Origin: an uncultured Duncaniella sp.
Lineage (GTDB): Bacteria; Bacteroidota; Bacteroidia; Bacteroidales; Muribaculaceae
Length of the DNA stretch: 64,000 nt
Direction of reading: 5' to 3'
NCBI GenBank assembly: GCA_910589485.1
Contig: CAJUSW010000003.1
Location: 186,001 to 250,000, forward strand
The notes under the pieces are model-generated. The model saw nothing but the letters and a program-made list of their open reading frames with translations. It searched no databases and had not been told where the DNA came from. This document shows, piece by piece, positions 25,198 to 33,528 of this stretch. Position 1 is the first letter of the stretch; every line of letters starts with the position of its first letter. The position numbers were made by a program, and so were the translations under genes.

Positions 25198-27489
25198 TCA
25201 GAATACGTTCCAACCGTTAGTGTCAACTTTCATTGAGGACTGGTAGTTGGTACGGGATTGGTCACCTCCTCCTGAGACAGTCTCATCACGCTGGAGATAG
25301 AACTTGTTGTTCATCTCGATGATGGCCTGAATAAGCTCCGGTCCATTATACTTGGTGTCTGTAATGCGATTTACCAGTACCAATCCGAGGGGTGAGGGCT
25401 TGGAATTAGCTATCTTGTCGTTAATTGCTTTGAGGATGTATGGGTTAAGAGCGGAGGCTATATCCTGAGGTCCGTTGGCATCAGAGTCACCGTCCTTAGC
25501 AAGAGCATATGTTCCACCGGCTCCACAAAGAATCCACAGGTTATGACTTGCATTGCCGTAGATAACGTCGGAGTTCGTGATGAGAGAATTGATAGCATCC
25601 TTTCGGTCCTGAAGGTCCGGCATTCCGGTAGGAGCAGTACCTGTACCGCTATAGGTTCGGTTAGCCAAGGTGTAGTTCAAATAAATGTTGGATGGAGATG
25701 TCTGTGATACATCGTCAATATTGGCAAAAGAAGGCCACCCTTTCCAAGAAGCAGTAGATATCAACGAAGAAGTTTCTTTTATCCAATTAAAATCAGTGTA
25801 TGCGAACAATCCATTGATACCCTGTACGGCTGTCTCGTTTTTCTCATTTTCATTATCGACGCATACGAGGAGGATAAGTTTTCCTTGCACTGCTTCTATA
25901 GTGGTGTTCGGCGAAAGAGGGCCACTGTATAGATTGCTCAAGTTTAATCCGTTTATAAGGGTCTGAAGTTTTGAAAGCCAAAGTCCTCGCCAGGTAGCTG
26001 ACACACCACCAGTGCCACCATCGGCATAATTCAGCACAAGAACAGCAAATTCATTCGTTCCTGCAACTGCAGTCGCGATATCTTTGACAGGCTGCTCGAT
26101 AGATGTTGCCCATTTATAACCATCACTCAATGTAGCATTTGTTCCAGAACCAGATATTACAACTGTGGAATTAGACTCCGAGGGATTATCTAATAAGCCA
26201 CCTCTTCCGGTTGAACCAACACGAGTTTCAAGATGGAAGGCACGCACGCCGGCATTGAAAAGCTGTGTGACAGATGTGTTAGAAACTTGGTAACCCTCTT
26301 GTTTGCCGGAACCATCATAAGCATACCATGCACCGGGGAGAGAGAGCTCCGAGACATAGACATTTGTAGGGATGGTTGATAACCAAGAACCACCTTCGTA
26401 TTTCCACTCTGTATCGCGATTGAATTTGGGAAGGTTGATCTGATGGATTTCACCGGGGAGAAGTTCTGTTGTTTTGCCAGCGGTAGTGGTATTGTCAAGA
26501 GGCTTAGAGAATGTACCCTCGATAGCTTCAACGGTTATAGTCCAAGTGTTGTCAATTGTATAACCTGAGTTGGCACTCGGAACAGTTATGAACATATTGG
26601 CAGTCATTGTACCACCAGCAGGGATAGTGATATATGTGCCACTGTAGCGTGTTTCGAGAGAAACGGAGTTCTTTCCGTTTTTGATAGTGACGTCAGGAGT
26701 GGCAGTCTGGGTTGTATTGCCAAATGCCATTGACAGATCACCGGAAATATTCACACCAGAGGGAGCTGTAAGTGTGATTTTTCGGATGGTGATCTCATTA
26801 TCGACTCGACCAGTAGCACCCGTGCCAACCGAGAGACAGCCGAGATTGATCTGGAGAACGGTAGAAACCGGATGGAATTGGAGATTGACTGTTTTAGTTC
26901 CATTTGGAACATTTGTCTCAGCCGCATACATCACGTTGTTGGGCATATCGCCCTTTACAAAGATATTGTTTGTGGCGGTGTTTGTGTAGGTGGGAACACT
27001 GTTGACCTGTTCCTCAGCGACGGTAGCGGTGATAGTTGTGTGCTCGTCGGCTGTGCCTACTGTGGTAAAGTTGTTGACTCCTTCAACGTAGGGGTATACT
27101 GCATAAAAGTTAGCAGAAGCGGCTGAACCCCAACGTACACCGGTCTCATTGACAAGACCAAGTTGCTTGGCGTAGTTAAGAGTGTTGTCGTCAGCACCCT
27201 CATCGGTTGTATTGATAACCTTATAAGGGGCGGTACTGAAGCCTGTCTCGGCCTGAGGCGAGCATACGTTGATCATGTCGCCATTAAGCCAATTGATGCG
27301 CCAGTAACCTGTAGCCATGGCTTCATCGTCATAAATGGTTCTCGCGCCACTCAAGCTACTTTCAGCATCGACCGTAGTGGAGAAATTCACATCCTGACCA
27401 GGGGTTGGCTGAATACCAGGCATATCCTTTTCATCGCTACAAGCGGAGAGCGCAAGAGCGGAAAGTGCGATATATGAAAATTTTTTCAT
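25198..27489 (-). CDS. Surface lipoprotein: fimbrillin-like N-terminus plus degenerate PI-PLC-like domain
   Basis: 763 residues. The lipobox is ALALSAC-SDEK. The N-terminal module has SGARTIYDD and INWLNGDMINVCS, matching the fimbrillin-like group. From residue ~375 the sequence follows the bacterial PI-phospholipase C / X-domain fold: VSELSLPGAWYAYDG, FNAGVRAFHLETR, GKLILLVCV and a C-terminal LGLVLVNRITD. In active PI-PLCs the first motif is LPGTHDS; here the catalytic His-Asp is replaced by Trp-Tyr, and the second catalytic His (LHHG) is absent. It is therefore probably a non-catalytic binding protein. It is preceded in the same unit by the small YxxP peptide gene. Confidence 0.78.
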   Translation of the reverse strand: MKKFSYIALSALALSACSDEKDMPGIQPTPGQDVNFSTTVDAESSLSGARTIYDDEAMATGYWRINWLNGDMINVCSPQAETGFSTAPYKVINTTDEGADDNTLNYAKQLGLVNETGVRWGSAASANFYAVYPYVEGVNNFTTVGTADEHTTITATVAEEQVNSVPTYTNTATNNIFVKGDMPNNVMYAAETNVPNGTKTVNLQFHPVSTVLQINLGCLSVGTGATGRVDNEITIRKITLTAPSGVNISGDLSMAFGNTTQTATPDVTIKNGKNSVSLETRYSGTYITIPAGGTMTANMFITVPSANSGYTIDNTWTITVEAIEGTFSKPLDNTTTAGKTTELLPGEIHQINLPKFNRDTEWKYEGGSWLSTIPTNVYVSELSLPGAWYAYDGSGKQEGYQVSNTSVTQLFNAGVRAFHLETRVGSTGRGGLLDNPSESNSTVVISGSGTNATLSDGYKWATSIEQPVKDIATAVAGTNEFAVLVLNYADGGTGGVSATWRGLWLSKLQTLINGLNLSNLYSGPLSPNTTIEAVQGKLILLVCVDNENEKNETAVQGINGLFAYTDFNWIKETSSLISTASWKGWPSFANIDDVSQTSPSNIYLNYTLANRTYSGTGTAPTGMPDLQDRKDAINSLITNSDVIYGNASHNLWILCGAGGTYALAKDGDSDANGPQDIASALNPYILKAINDKIANSKPSPLGLVLVNRITDTKYNGPELIQAIIEMNNKFYLQRDETVSGGGDQSRTNYQSSMKVDTNGWNVF

Positions 27490-27519
27490 TGCTTGTGGTT
27501 GTTAGTTATTCGGTTGGTT

Positions 27520-27717
27520 TTATTGTTCGGTCCAACTGCCGGTGTTGAATCCGTCACTGTTGAAATCATCGTTGATGTGCTGTTCTTGAATGCCGGCTCC
27601 TCTATCCTGGTTATCAGGATTCTGGATGTCGACAGATCCGGCGCAGATGGAGCTTTCCAGCTCCACGCGGGTCTCCTGAATGTCAGGAGCCTGGTAAGGT
27701 AGTTTCTTTTTTACCAT
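27520..27717 (-). CDS. Small YxxP-motif peptide, possible modified-peptide precursor
   Basis: 65 residues. It starts MVKKKLPYQAPDIQ; similar short Bacteroidales peptides with a basic start and a Y-x-x-P motif are often found beside exopolysaccharide or exporter genes. The motif PYQAP resembles the YxxP leader motif read by PqqD-type recognition domains in lasso-type pathways. A single Cys is present (SSICAG). The C-terminus is acidic and Asn/Gly-rich (FNSDGFNTGSWTEQ). It lies 30 bases before the PI-PLC-like gene and 47 bases after wzc. PqqD, HprK-like, nucleotidyltransferase, S26-like and ABC exporter genes lie in the same strand run. Whether it is modified is unknown. Confidence 0.65.
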   Translation of the reverse strand: MVKKKLPYQAPDIQETRVELESSICAGSVDIQNPDNQDRGAGIQEQHINDDFNSDGFNTGSWTEQ

Positions 27718-27764
27718 GTCTTTTGGGGTTTGAGTTAGTTAAAATATTGAGTTTTGAATTGATG

Positions 27765-30158
27765 TCAGATGAAGCGTACACGGCGTGAGCGTTTCTTTTT
27801 CTTCTTTTTTCCGTAACCGTATCCGTAGCCATATCCGTAACCGTAGCCATAACCATAGCCGTAGCCGTGGGACTTATGGGCGACAGCGTTGAGGACCACG
27901 CCCATCTCACCGAGCTTGCGCTCATCGTAGAGGGCCTGGATCTCGGGGAGCATACGACGGTCGAAGCGTCCGGCACGAATGACAAAGACGGTGAGGTCGG
28001 CTACACGGCTCACGATGGAGGCGTCGGCCACGATGCCAAACGGCACACCGTCCATGACGATGTAGTCGAACTGAGAGCGCAGCTCATGGACGAGCGAGTC
28101 GAGGCGGGCGTTCATGAGGAGTTCGACGGGATTGGGGGGAACTGGGCCCGAGGTGATCACCGATATGCCACCGGGGGTGGAGGTGAGGATGTCGGCTACA
28201 GTGAGCTGATAGTCGGAGAGATAGTCGGTGAGACCGGTGGTCTTGCGGCTGAATCCGAGGCGGTGGCTGAGGGTGCCTTTGCGGATATCGGTGTCGATCA
28301 CCACTACCCTTTTGCCTGTGGAGGCGAGCACACCGGCGAGGTGGCGGGTGGTGAATGATTTACCGGCGCCTTCGTTGAAGGATGTCACCATGAGCACCTG
28401 GGATTTGAGCCCGTTGGAGCGGGCCACGAAATCGATGTTGGCGCGGAGCATGCGGAAGGCTTCGCCGGCCACTGAGTCGACGGCGGCATCGAGCGATGAG
28501 CCGGGGCCTGAATCATCACCGTCGGGGGCGTCCTTGAGGTCGCTATCGAGGGGGATGTCGCCGAGATAGGGCACCGAGATGGCTTCCTTGACGTCGCGAC
28601 GGGAGCGTACCTTGGTGTCGAGGAACATGATGAGGAGCAATGCCAGGAGGGGAGCAAAGAGACCGCATGCGCCACCGAGCAGCATGATCTTGTTGCGCTG
28701 AGGGCCGATGAGCACCGAGTTTTCCTGCGGATCGTCGATGATGCGGGCATTGTTGTCGGCCATGGCCTGGGTGAGGGCGTTCTCCTCGCGACGGTTGAGG
28801 AGGAAGAGGTAGAGCTGCTCCTTGATTTTCTGCTGACGCTCGATGGATAGCATCTCTCTCTCCTTGCGGGGGATCGAGGCCACTCGGCTCTCGGCTGTCT
28901 GCTCGTATCCCTTGGCGTCGTGACGCTTCACGTTGATGGAGAAGATGATGTTGTCGAGCGCGCGGAGGATGTTCTGGCGGAGCACTGAGAGGGTGCCGTT
29001 AAGCTCGGCCACGACGGGGTTGTTCTCGGAACTGTCCTCGGCGAGGCGGTCGCGCTGGAGCTTCATGGAGTTGTACTGGCTGATCTGGGAGTCGATGGAG
29101 GTGTCGTTGATGCCGAGGTTGGAGGGGATGAGATCATTGGCTCTCGAGGGGTCGACAAGGTACTCCTTGATGAACATTGCGATGCGCAACTGGGTCTCGT
29201 ACTGGAGAGCATCGGCGTAGTAGCGGGCCGATTCGCCCTGGTAACGTGAGGCTGTTGAGCCGATGTCGATGATCTGGTTGCGGCTCTTGTAGCTCTCGAG
29301 GTCGTTCTCGACTCCGCCGAGCTCCTCCTCGATGATGTTGAGGCGTTCGGAGATGAAGTCGGCGGTGTTGACGGCCACCCGGTTCTTGTCGTTGATCGAT
29401 TCCTCGTTGTAGACGTTGATGAGGGTGGTGAGAATGTCGGCACCGAGCTTGGGGTTGGAGCTACGGACGGCGAGGTTGAGGATGGATGATTCCTCGTTTT
29501 CCTGGCGTATGCCGAGGTTGGCCAGCCAGAAACCTACGACGCGGTTGATGGGGAGACGGTCGACCTTGATCTTAACGCCCTCCCACTCGGGGGAATAGGT
29601 GCCGGTGGGCATCACCATGAACCTGACGTTGCCGATGCGGTAGGGGGTGCCGGTGCGGATCACGCGCTTGTAGCCGGGTGAGGCCCCGGAGATGGAGGAC
29701 AGCTCGACGGAGTCTTTGCCCAGCGGGGTGATGACCATTGAGGCGTTGAGGCGTGGCGAGGCTTTGATGAAGGTGACGTTGAAGGGGGTCTCGTCGTACA
29801 CATCGACGTCGCGCAGGCCACGGTGGGTGGTGTAGGTGACGTTGGCGTTGGTGCGTGTCACGACTTCCTGCATGAGGCGCTTGGAGCGGAACTGGAGTAT
29901 CTCGTTGGCTACATTGACCTTGTTGATGGAGTTGGAGTAGCGGTCGAGTCCGGCCGAGGTGGTCTTATTGGATGGGTCCTTGATTATTACCTTGGCACTG
30001 GTGTAGTACTCAAACGGCGATGAGGCGTATTTGTACCATGCAAATGAGCAACATACAGCCAGTGACAGCAGGAACCAAGGCCATTTGGACAGGAAGTAGT
30101 AGAGAACATCGAGGACGTTGACTTCCTGCTTGCCTTTATTTTTAGATTCGGGATTCAT
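27765..30158 (-). CDS. wzc: Wzc-type tyrosine autokinase / chain-length protein, capsule locus 1
   Basis: 797 residues. The protein spans the inner membrane and controls polysaccharide length and export. It has a Wzz domain (two membrane segments, near residues 30 and 505), long coiled-coil periplasmic helices, and a C-terminal BY-kinase: Walker A SFNEGAGKSFTT, Walker A' VVVIDTDIRKG and Walker B YIVMDGVPFG. The tail is a run of YG dipeptides (about nine), the autophosphorylation cluster, followed by an unusual polybasic end (six Lys, then RSRRVRF). It follows wza by 46 bases. A second Wzc is encoded at 58064. Confidence 0.93.
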   Translation of the reverse strand: MNPESKNKGKQEVNVLDVLYYFLSKWPWFLLSLAVCCSFAWYKYASSPFEYYTSAKVIIKDPSNKTTSAGLDRYSNSINKVNVANEILQFRSKRLMQEVVTRTNANVTYTTHRGLRDVDVYDETPFNVTFIKASPRLNASMVITPLGKDSVELSSISGASPGYKRVIRTGTPYRIGNVRFMVMPTGTYSPEWEGVKIKVDRLPINRVVGFWLANLGIRQENEESSILNLAVRSSNPKLGADILTTLINVYNEESINDKNRVAVNTADFISERLNIIEEELGGVENDLESYKSRNQIIDIGSTASRYQGESARYYADALQYETQLRIAMFIKEYLVDPSRANDLIPSNLGINDTSIDSQISQYNSMKLQRDRLAEDSSENNPVVAELNGTLSVLRQNILRALDNIIFSINVKRHDAKGYEQTAESRVASIPRKEREMLSIERQQKIKEQLYLFLLNRREENALTQAMADNNARIIDDPQENSVLIGPQRNKIMLLGGACGLFAPLLALLLIMFLDTKVRSRRDVKEAISVPYLGDIPLDSDLKDAPDGDDSGPGSSLDAAVDSVAGEAFRMLRANIDFVARSNGLKSQVLMVTSFNEGAGKSFTTRHLAGVLASTGKRVVVIDTDIRKGTLSHRLGFSRKTTGLTDYLSDYQLTVADILTSTPGGISVITSGPVPPNPVELLMNARLDSLVHELRSQFDYIVMDGVPFGIVADASIVSRVADLTVFVIRAGRFDRRMLPEIQALYDERKLGEMGVVLNAVAHKSHGYGYGYGYGYGYGYGYGYGKKKKKKRSRRVRFI

Positions 30159-30204
30159 TTTTCAATGTAAAGTGAACAACTCTTGATCGATCGGTTTCAA
30201 GTGG

Positions 30205-30987
30205 TTATCGTTTGATGGCCCAAGCGACTGTGCAACCGGCTGTGATGACTGAGAGGGCGAGAGTGATCCATGTCATGTAGTTGGTGTTGGCAGTGCCCTT
30301 GGCTTTCTTTGGGCGGGCGTATATGATATCGTTCTGCGCGAGATAGAATGCGGGGGAGTTGAAGATGTCGGTGCTGGTGATGTCGACGGAGTAGATCTTG
30401 CGCTCACCGTCGGCCTCGCGTATCACGGCGATGCGGTGGAGGTCGGCCTCGGCGGTGAGGTCGCCTGACTTGGCGATGGCTTCGAGGATGGTCACCTTGT
30501 CGCCGTCGACGGAGTATGTGCCGTTGGAACCTACGGCACCGAGCACTGTGTAATGGAAGTTAAGGAACTCGGTGGTGACGATGGGGTCCTTGATGTAGTT
30601 GCCGAGGATGATGAGGTCGCGGATCTTGTCGGATGCTTCCTGGAGTGAGAGTCCGGCCACGTGGATCATGCCGAGGATAGGGAAATTGATCTCGCCGTCG
30701 ATGTTCACACGGTAGGTGTTGGCATCGTTGTTGGCTACGGCCGACACCTGTCCGGAGGATGAAACCTTCACGTTGCCTGTGCTCACATTGAAGGGGGCCG
30801 CAAGCTCGGGGTTCTTGCAGCTGACGGTGATTTTCAGGCGGTCATCGCTCTGGATGCTCGATTGGTGGCGGTTGGCTACGACGTAGCCGGCACTTTCGGT
30901 CATGTCGGCGAGGTAAAGAAATTCCTTCTTCGCACAGCCTGTCAACATGACTACGCATAATAGCAGCAAACTGATTACTTTTTTCAT
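30205..30987 (-). CDS. wza: Wza-type polysaccharide export lipoprotein, capsule locus 1
   Basis: 260 residues. The lipobox is VVMLTGC-AKKE. The polysaccharide-export (Poly_export) domain follows (SDDRLKITVSCKNPELAAPF, GEINFPILGMIHVAGLSLQEA), then an SLBB-like domain (YTVLGAVGSNGTYSVDGDKVTILEAIAKSGDL). The C-terminal segment TLALSVITAGCTVAWAI is a membrane helix as in octameric outer-membrane export channels. It partners the adjacent Wzc. It is smaller than E. coli Wza but usual for Bacteroidota. Confidence 0.92.
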   Translation of the reverse strand: MKKVISLLLLCVVMLTGCAKKEFLYLADMTESAGYVVANRHQSSIQSDDRLKITVSCKNPELAAPFNVSTGNVKVSSSGQVSAVANNDANTYRVNIDGEINFPILGMIHVAGLSLQEASDKIRDLIILGNYIKDPIVTTEFLNFHYTVLGAVGSNGTYSVDGDKVTILEAIAKSGDLTAEADLHRIAVIREADGERKIYSVDITSTDIFNSPAFYLAQNDIIYARPKKAKGTANTNYMTWITLALSVITAGCTVAWAIKR

Positions 30988-31008
30988 ATTAAGAGGGTGT
31001 ATTAGTTA

Positions 31009-31890
31009 TTATTCTACGTGTCGGCGACATAGGATGGCGGCTCCGGTGTCGGGGAGACATTCAAGCTCACCAATGCGGACGCCTGATATCACTGCCCCAA
31101 GGGTGGTGCATGCCTTGGCATACAGGGGGGCGGAGTGGGATATCACGGAGACTCCGGGGAGGACGGCCACGAAGGCTGAGACGTCGGCGAGAGGAGAGTA
31201 GCGGTTGGAGGGCGCCTGACGCAGACGTGTCATGGAGATGAGGGGTGCGTGGCGGTTGATCCAGCATTTGGTCTTGCCGCTCCATGGGGTGCCGTGGACT
31301 GACGGTGAGCCTGAGGCGTTGAGCCTGACGAGGGGATTGTCGTCGTTGAGCAGAGAGGAGTCGGGGAATGTGGCGTTCCACAATGCGGAATGTGTGCTCT
31401 TGCCGGTGCCGCTCCTGCCCATGAACAGGTGGGATCCGGCCGAGGTGACCACTGCGGAAGCATGGATGAGGAATGAGGACTCCAGAATGGCTATCTGGGA
31501 GAAAAATATGCGTGACATGGAGTCTATGATGAAGCTGTTCCAGCGGTCGGCGGGAGCCAGGTAGAGGGTGGCTTCGCGGAATGAGGGGGAGAAGTGCATG
31601 TATCTCATGACTTCGCCGGGACAGGGGGAGATGCCCACGGTGTAACGGTGGCCGTCGAAGAAGAGGCGGGATTCGCCGAGATCGTTGAAGCCTGATGCTA
31701 CTAAACGGGCATCCGCGGATGGGGAGGAGACAGTGGAATCAGTAGCGGGCAGGATGCGGAGTGAGCCTGCGGCCGGGGCGGAGGGGTGGTCAGTCAGGAA
31801 TGGTTGGTAGGCTTCGGACAGAGGGAGTGTGAGAGGGCGGGACACCTCGAGCCTTATGATGATTCCTCCTATTTCAAGATGTTCTGTCAT
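31009..31890 (-). CDS. HprK-like P-loop kinase
   Basis: 293 residues. The C-terminal half has an HPr-kinase-type P-loop GRSGTGKSTHSALW near residue 160, followed by LLNDDNPLVR and WSGKTKCW. These features are shared with HprK-like proteins of peptide-modification clusters (for example lasso-peptide kinases). The N-terminal ~130 residues are unlike true HprK, and there is no HPr/PTS context. Its ATG abuts the second 187-bp inverted-repeat element, which thus separates it from the nucleotidyltransferase and PqqD genes that normally accompany it. It may phosphorylate a small peptide or a sugar carrier; this is unproven. Confidence 0.78.
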   Translation of the reverse strand: MTEHLEIGGIIIRLEVSRPLTLPLSEAYQPFLTDHPSAPAAGSLRILPATDSTVSSPSADARLVASGFNDLGESRLFFDGHRYTVGISPCPGEVMRYMHFSPSFREATLYLAPADRWNSFIIDSMSRIFFSQIAILESSFLIHASAVVTSAGSHLFMGRSGTGKSTHSALWNATFPDSSLLNDDNPLVRLNASGSPSVHGTPWSGKTKCWINRHAPLISMTRLRQAPSNRYSPLADVSAFVAVLPGVSVISHSAPLYAKACTTLGAVISGVRIGELECLPDTGAAILCRRHVE

Positions 31891-32074
31891 AAGTAAGTCT
31901 TAAAAAGAACCGCTATATGTAAGTCCTAAAGAGCTTGCTCAATAAATCTTGTTCTTTTTGGGTATTTTGGCTTTGTCACTCAGTCGCATAGCTCGCTATG
32001 CTCCTTCATTCCGCAGCCAAAATACCGCAAAAATAACTGCGATTTATATGTACATTAATTTTACGACTTACTTA
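31888..32074. repeat. 187-bp element with terminal inverted repeats, copy 2
   Basis: Same length and same relation to a start codon as the copy at 1109-1295, about 96% identical by eye. The left terminal repeat is identical; the right one has decayed slightly (TAATTTTACGACTTACTTA). It is inserted between the frameshifted nucleotidyltransferase gene and the HprK-like gene. On the minus strand it contains TATTTTTG (32028-32035), a possible -7 box reading into the HprK-like gene; copy 1 has the same box at 1249-1256. Confidence 0.8.
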
Positions 32075-32085
32075 ATGGGGCGGGG

Positions 32086-33221
32086 TTAATGAATCTGTCC
32101 GACGAGGAGCCGGGTGAATGTCCAGAATGCTTCACACGGTGCGAGACGGAATACGAATGAGCGGTTGCTGAAGAATGCTGTCATGGTGGACAGTTTTCGT
32201 TGCCATTGGGTCTGCTTTGCTCGCTGTGGGCGGCGCTGGCTGTAACGACCGAAGTTGCCCCCTCGGCTACGAGCATGAAAATCTTGTCGACGGTATCGGT
32301 CTCCTCAAGCCATTCCACGATGTCGACAGCTGTGCCGCCGTCGGGGGCCGGAATGTAGCGGTTGATGAACTGATGCAGGACTCGGGTCCAGCTGATGATG
32401 CCGAGACGACGGCATATCTCGAAATATTCGCCGGGATCAACGGCTGCTTTGCCGGTGGCGGGATCAGGGAGTGTGAGCGCGCGCCAAGCCATAGCGTAGT
32501 CGCAGAACTGGCGTAATCCGATGCCCACGCCGAGGCAGTGCTTGAGGATGTGGGCGTTGATCATGATCAGCTCCACTATCGGGGCGGGGACTGAGACAGT
32601 GAGCGTGGCCGAGAGATTGACTTTCACTGGGGGATGGGTCTCGTTCAATTCCCTGAGAAGCCCGGCGTGGAAGGGGTTGTGTATCTCGATGAGCCTGGAG
32701 TGATGCTCCACTTCGGTAGAATCGGATACGTAACAGCTGCCGTTGTCGGGGGTGGAGACCACGTTGATGCCTGATTTACGGACGAGGTTGTCGGCCACAG
32801 CACGTTCTCCGCCGGGGAACCACAGGTCGATGTCGCCACAGGCCCTGAGCTGAGGCTCGGGGTAGAACCTGGCGGCTGCATGGCCTTTCTGCAGGACCGG
32901 ATGCAGGCCGAGGCTCTCGAGATTGCCGACCGTGGCTGACAGGATGTTGGACATCGAGGCGTTGGCCCGGTTGTCGCGATGAGCCATGGCGAGCCATGTG
33001 GCGAGCAGTGAGACCGGTGGCATCTCCATCTCGGGGAGGCGTGAAACCGCGCTGAACAGCACACCGGTGACGGTCTGCTTTTCGGCTTCGGCAAACACCT
33101 GTTGCCATTCCTTTTCGGAGAGAGTGGCTCCAAGAGAGAAGGTCGACTTCGCGTTGCCATAAAGGCTCTCGCTCAGGAGCTTCAATAGATAGCTGTATGT
33201 TGAATTATGACTTGACGTCAT
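32086..33221 (-). pseudogene. Nucleotidyltransferase (NTP_transf_5 family), frameshifted
   Basis: The intact frame runs from 33221 and shows the family motif RACGDIDLWF near residue 130, then ILKHCLGVGIGLRQFCDY. At a run of five C at 32258-32262 (GGGGG on the coding strand) the frame diverges and stops at 32181. Adding one G restores EGGNFGRYSQRR and a continuous C-terminus (SFVFRLAPCEAFWTF) to a stop at 32086-32088. EGGNFG is the expected family sequence. A single-base loss is therefore likely, or a sequencing error. The family accompanies PqqD and HprK-like proteins. If real, the last ~55 residues are replaced. Confidence 0.75.
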
Positions 33222-33248
33222 GTTATCCGACTTTCCGAAATTAGGTGG

Positions 33249-33518
33249 TCAAGGATTTATGAGACCGAGGTCTCTCCATTTTTCAATTATTTTCATAATG
33301 TCAGCTGTGGCTGTGTCGGTATCGACGTCGTAGGTGTCGCACATCAAGCTGACGAGACTTTCGACGGAGAATTCATTTCCGGCGATGTTTTCCCAGAGCC
33401 AGCCGGCTGTAGGGTTCATTGTGTAGACAGTGGCTATATCGGAATTGTCGGCACAACTGTCGACGATCATATATACTTTGCCGAGTTTGTGGATTTTAAT
33501 GTCGGGGTTTAACCTCAT
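33249..33518 (-). CDS. PqqD-family peptide-recognition protein
   Basis: 89 residues with the PqqD/RRE pattern: VYMIVDSCADNSDIATVYTMNPTAGWLWENIAGN (positions ~17-50), then LVSLMCDTYDVDTDTATADIMKIIEKWRDLGLI. The NPTAGWLW block is the hallmark. PqqD-type domains bind leader peptides of ribosomally made, modified peptides; a lone PqqD with a nucleotidyltransferase and an HprK-like kinase is the set of tailoring partners known from lasso-type clusters. It lies ten bases after the sugar transferase stop and 27 bases before the nucleotidyltransferase. Confidence 0.85.
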   Translation of the reverse strand: MRLNPDIKIHKLGKVYMIVDSCADNSDIATVYTMNPTAGWLWENIAGNEFSVESLVSLMCDTYDVDTDTATADIMKIIEKWRDLGLINP

Positions 33519-33528
33519 ATTTGTTGTT

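Noticed and set aside
25198..27489. Active phosphatidylinositol phospholipase C
   Set aside because: Fold is recognisable but the His-Asp of LPGTHDS is WY and the second catalytic His is missing.
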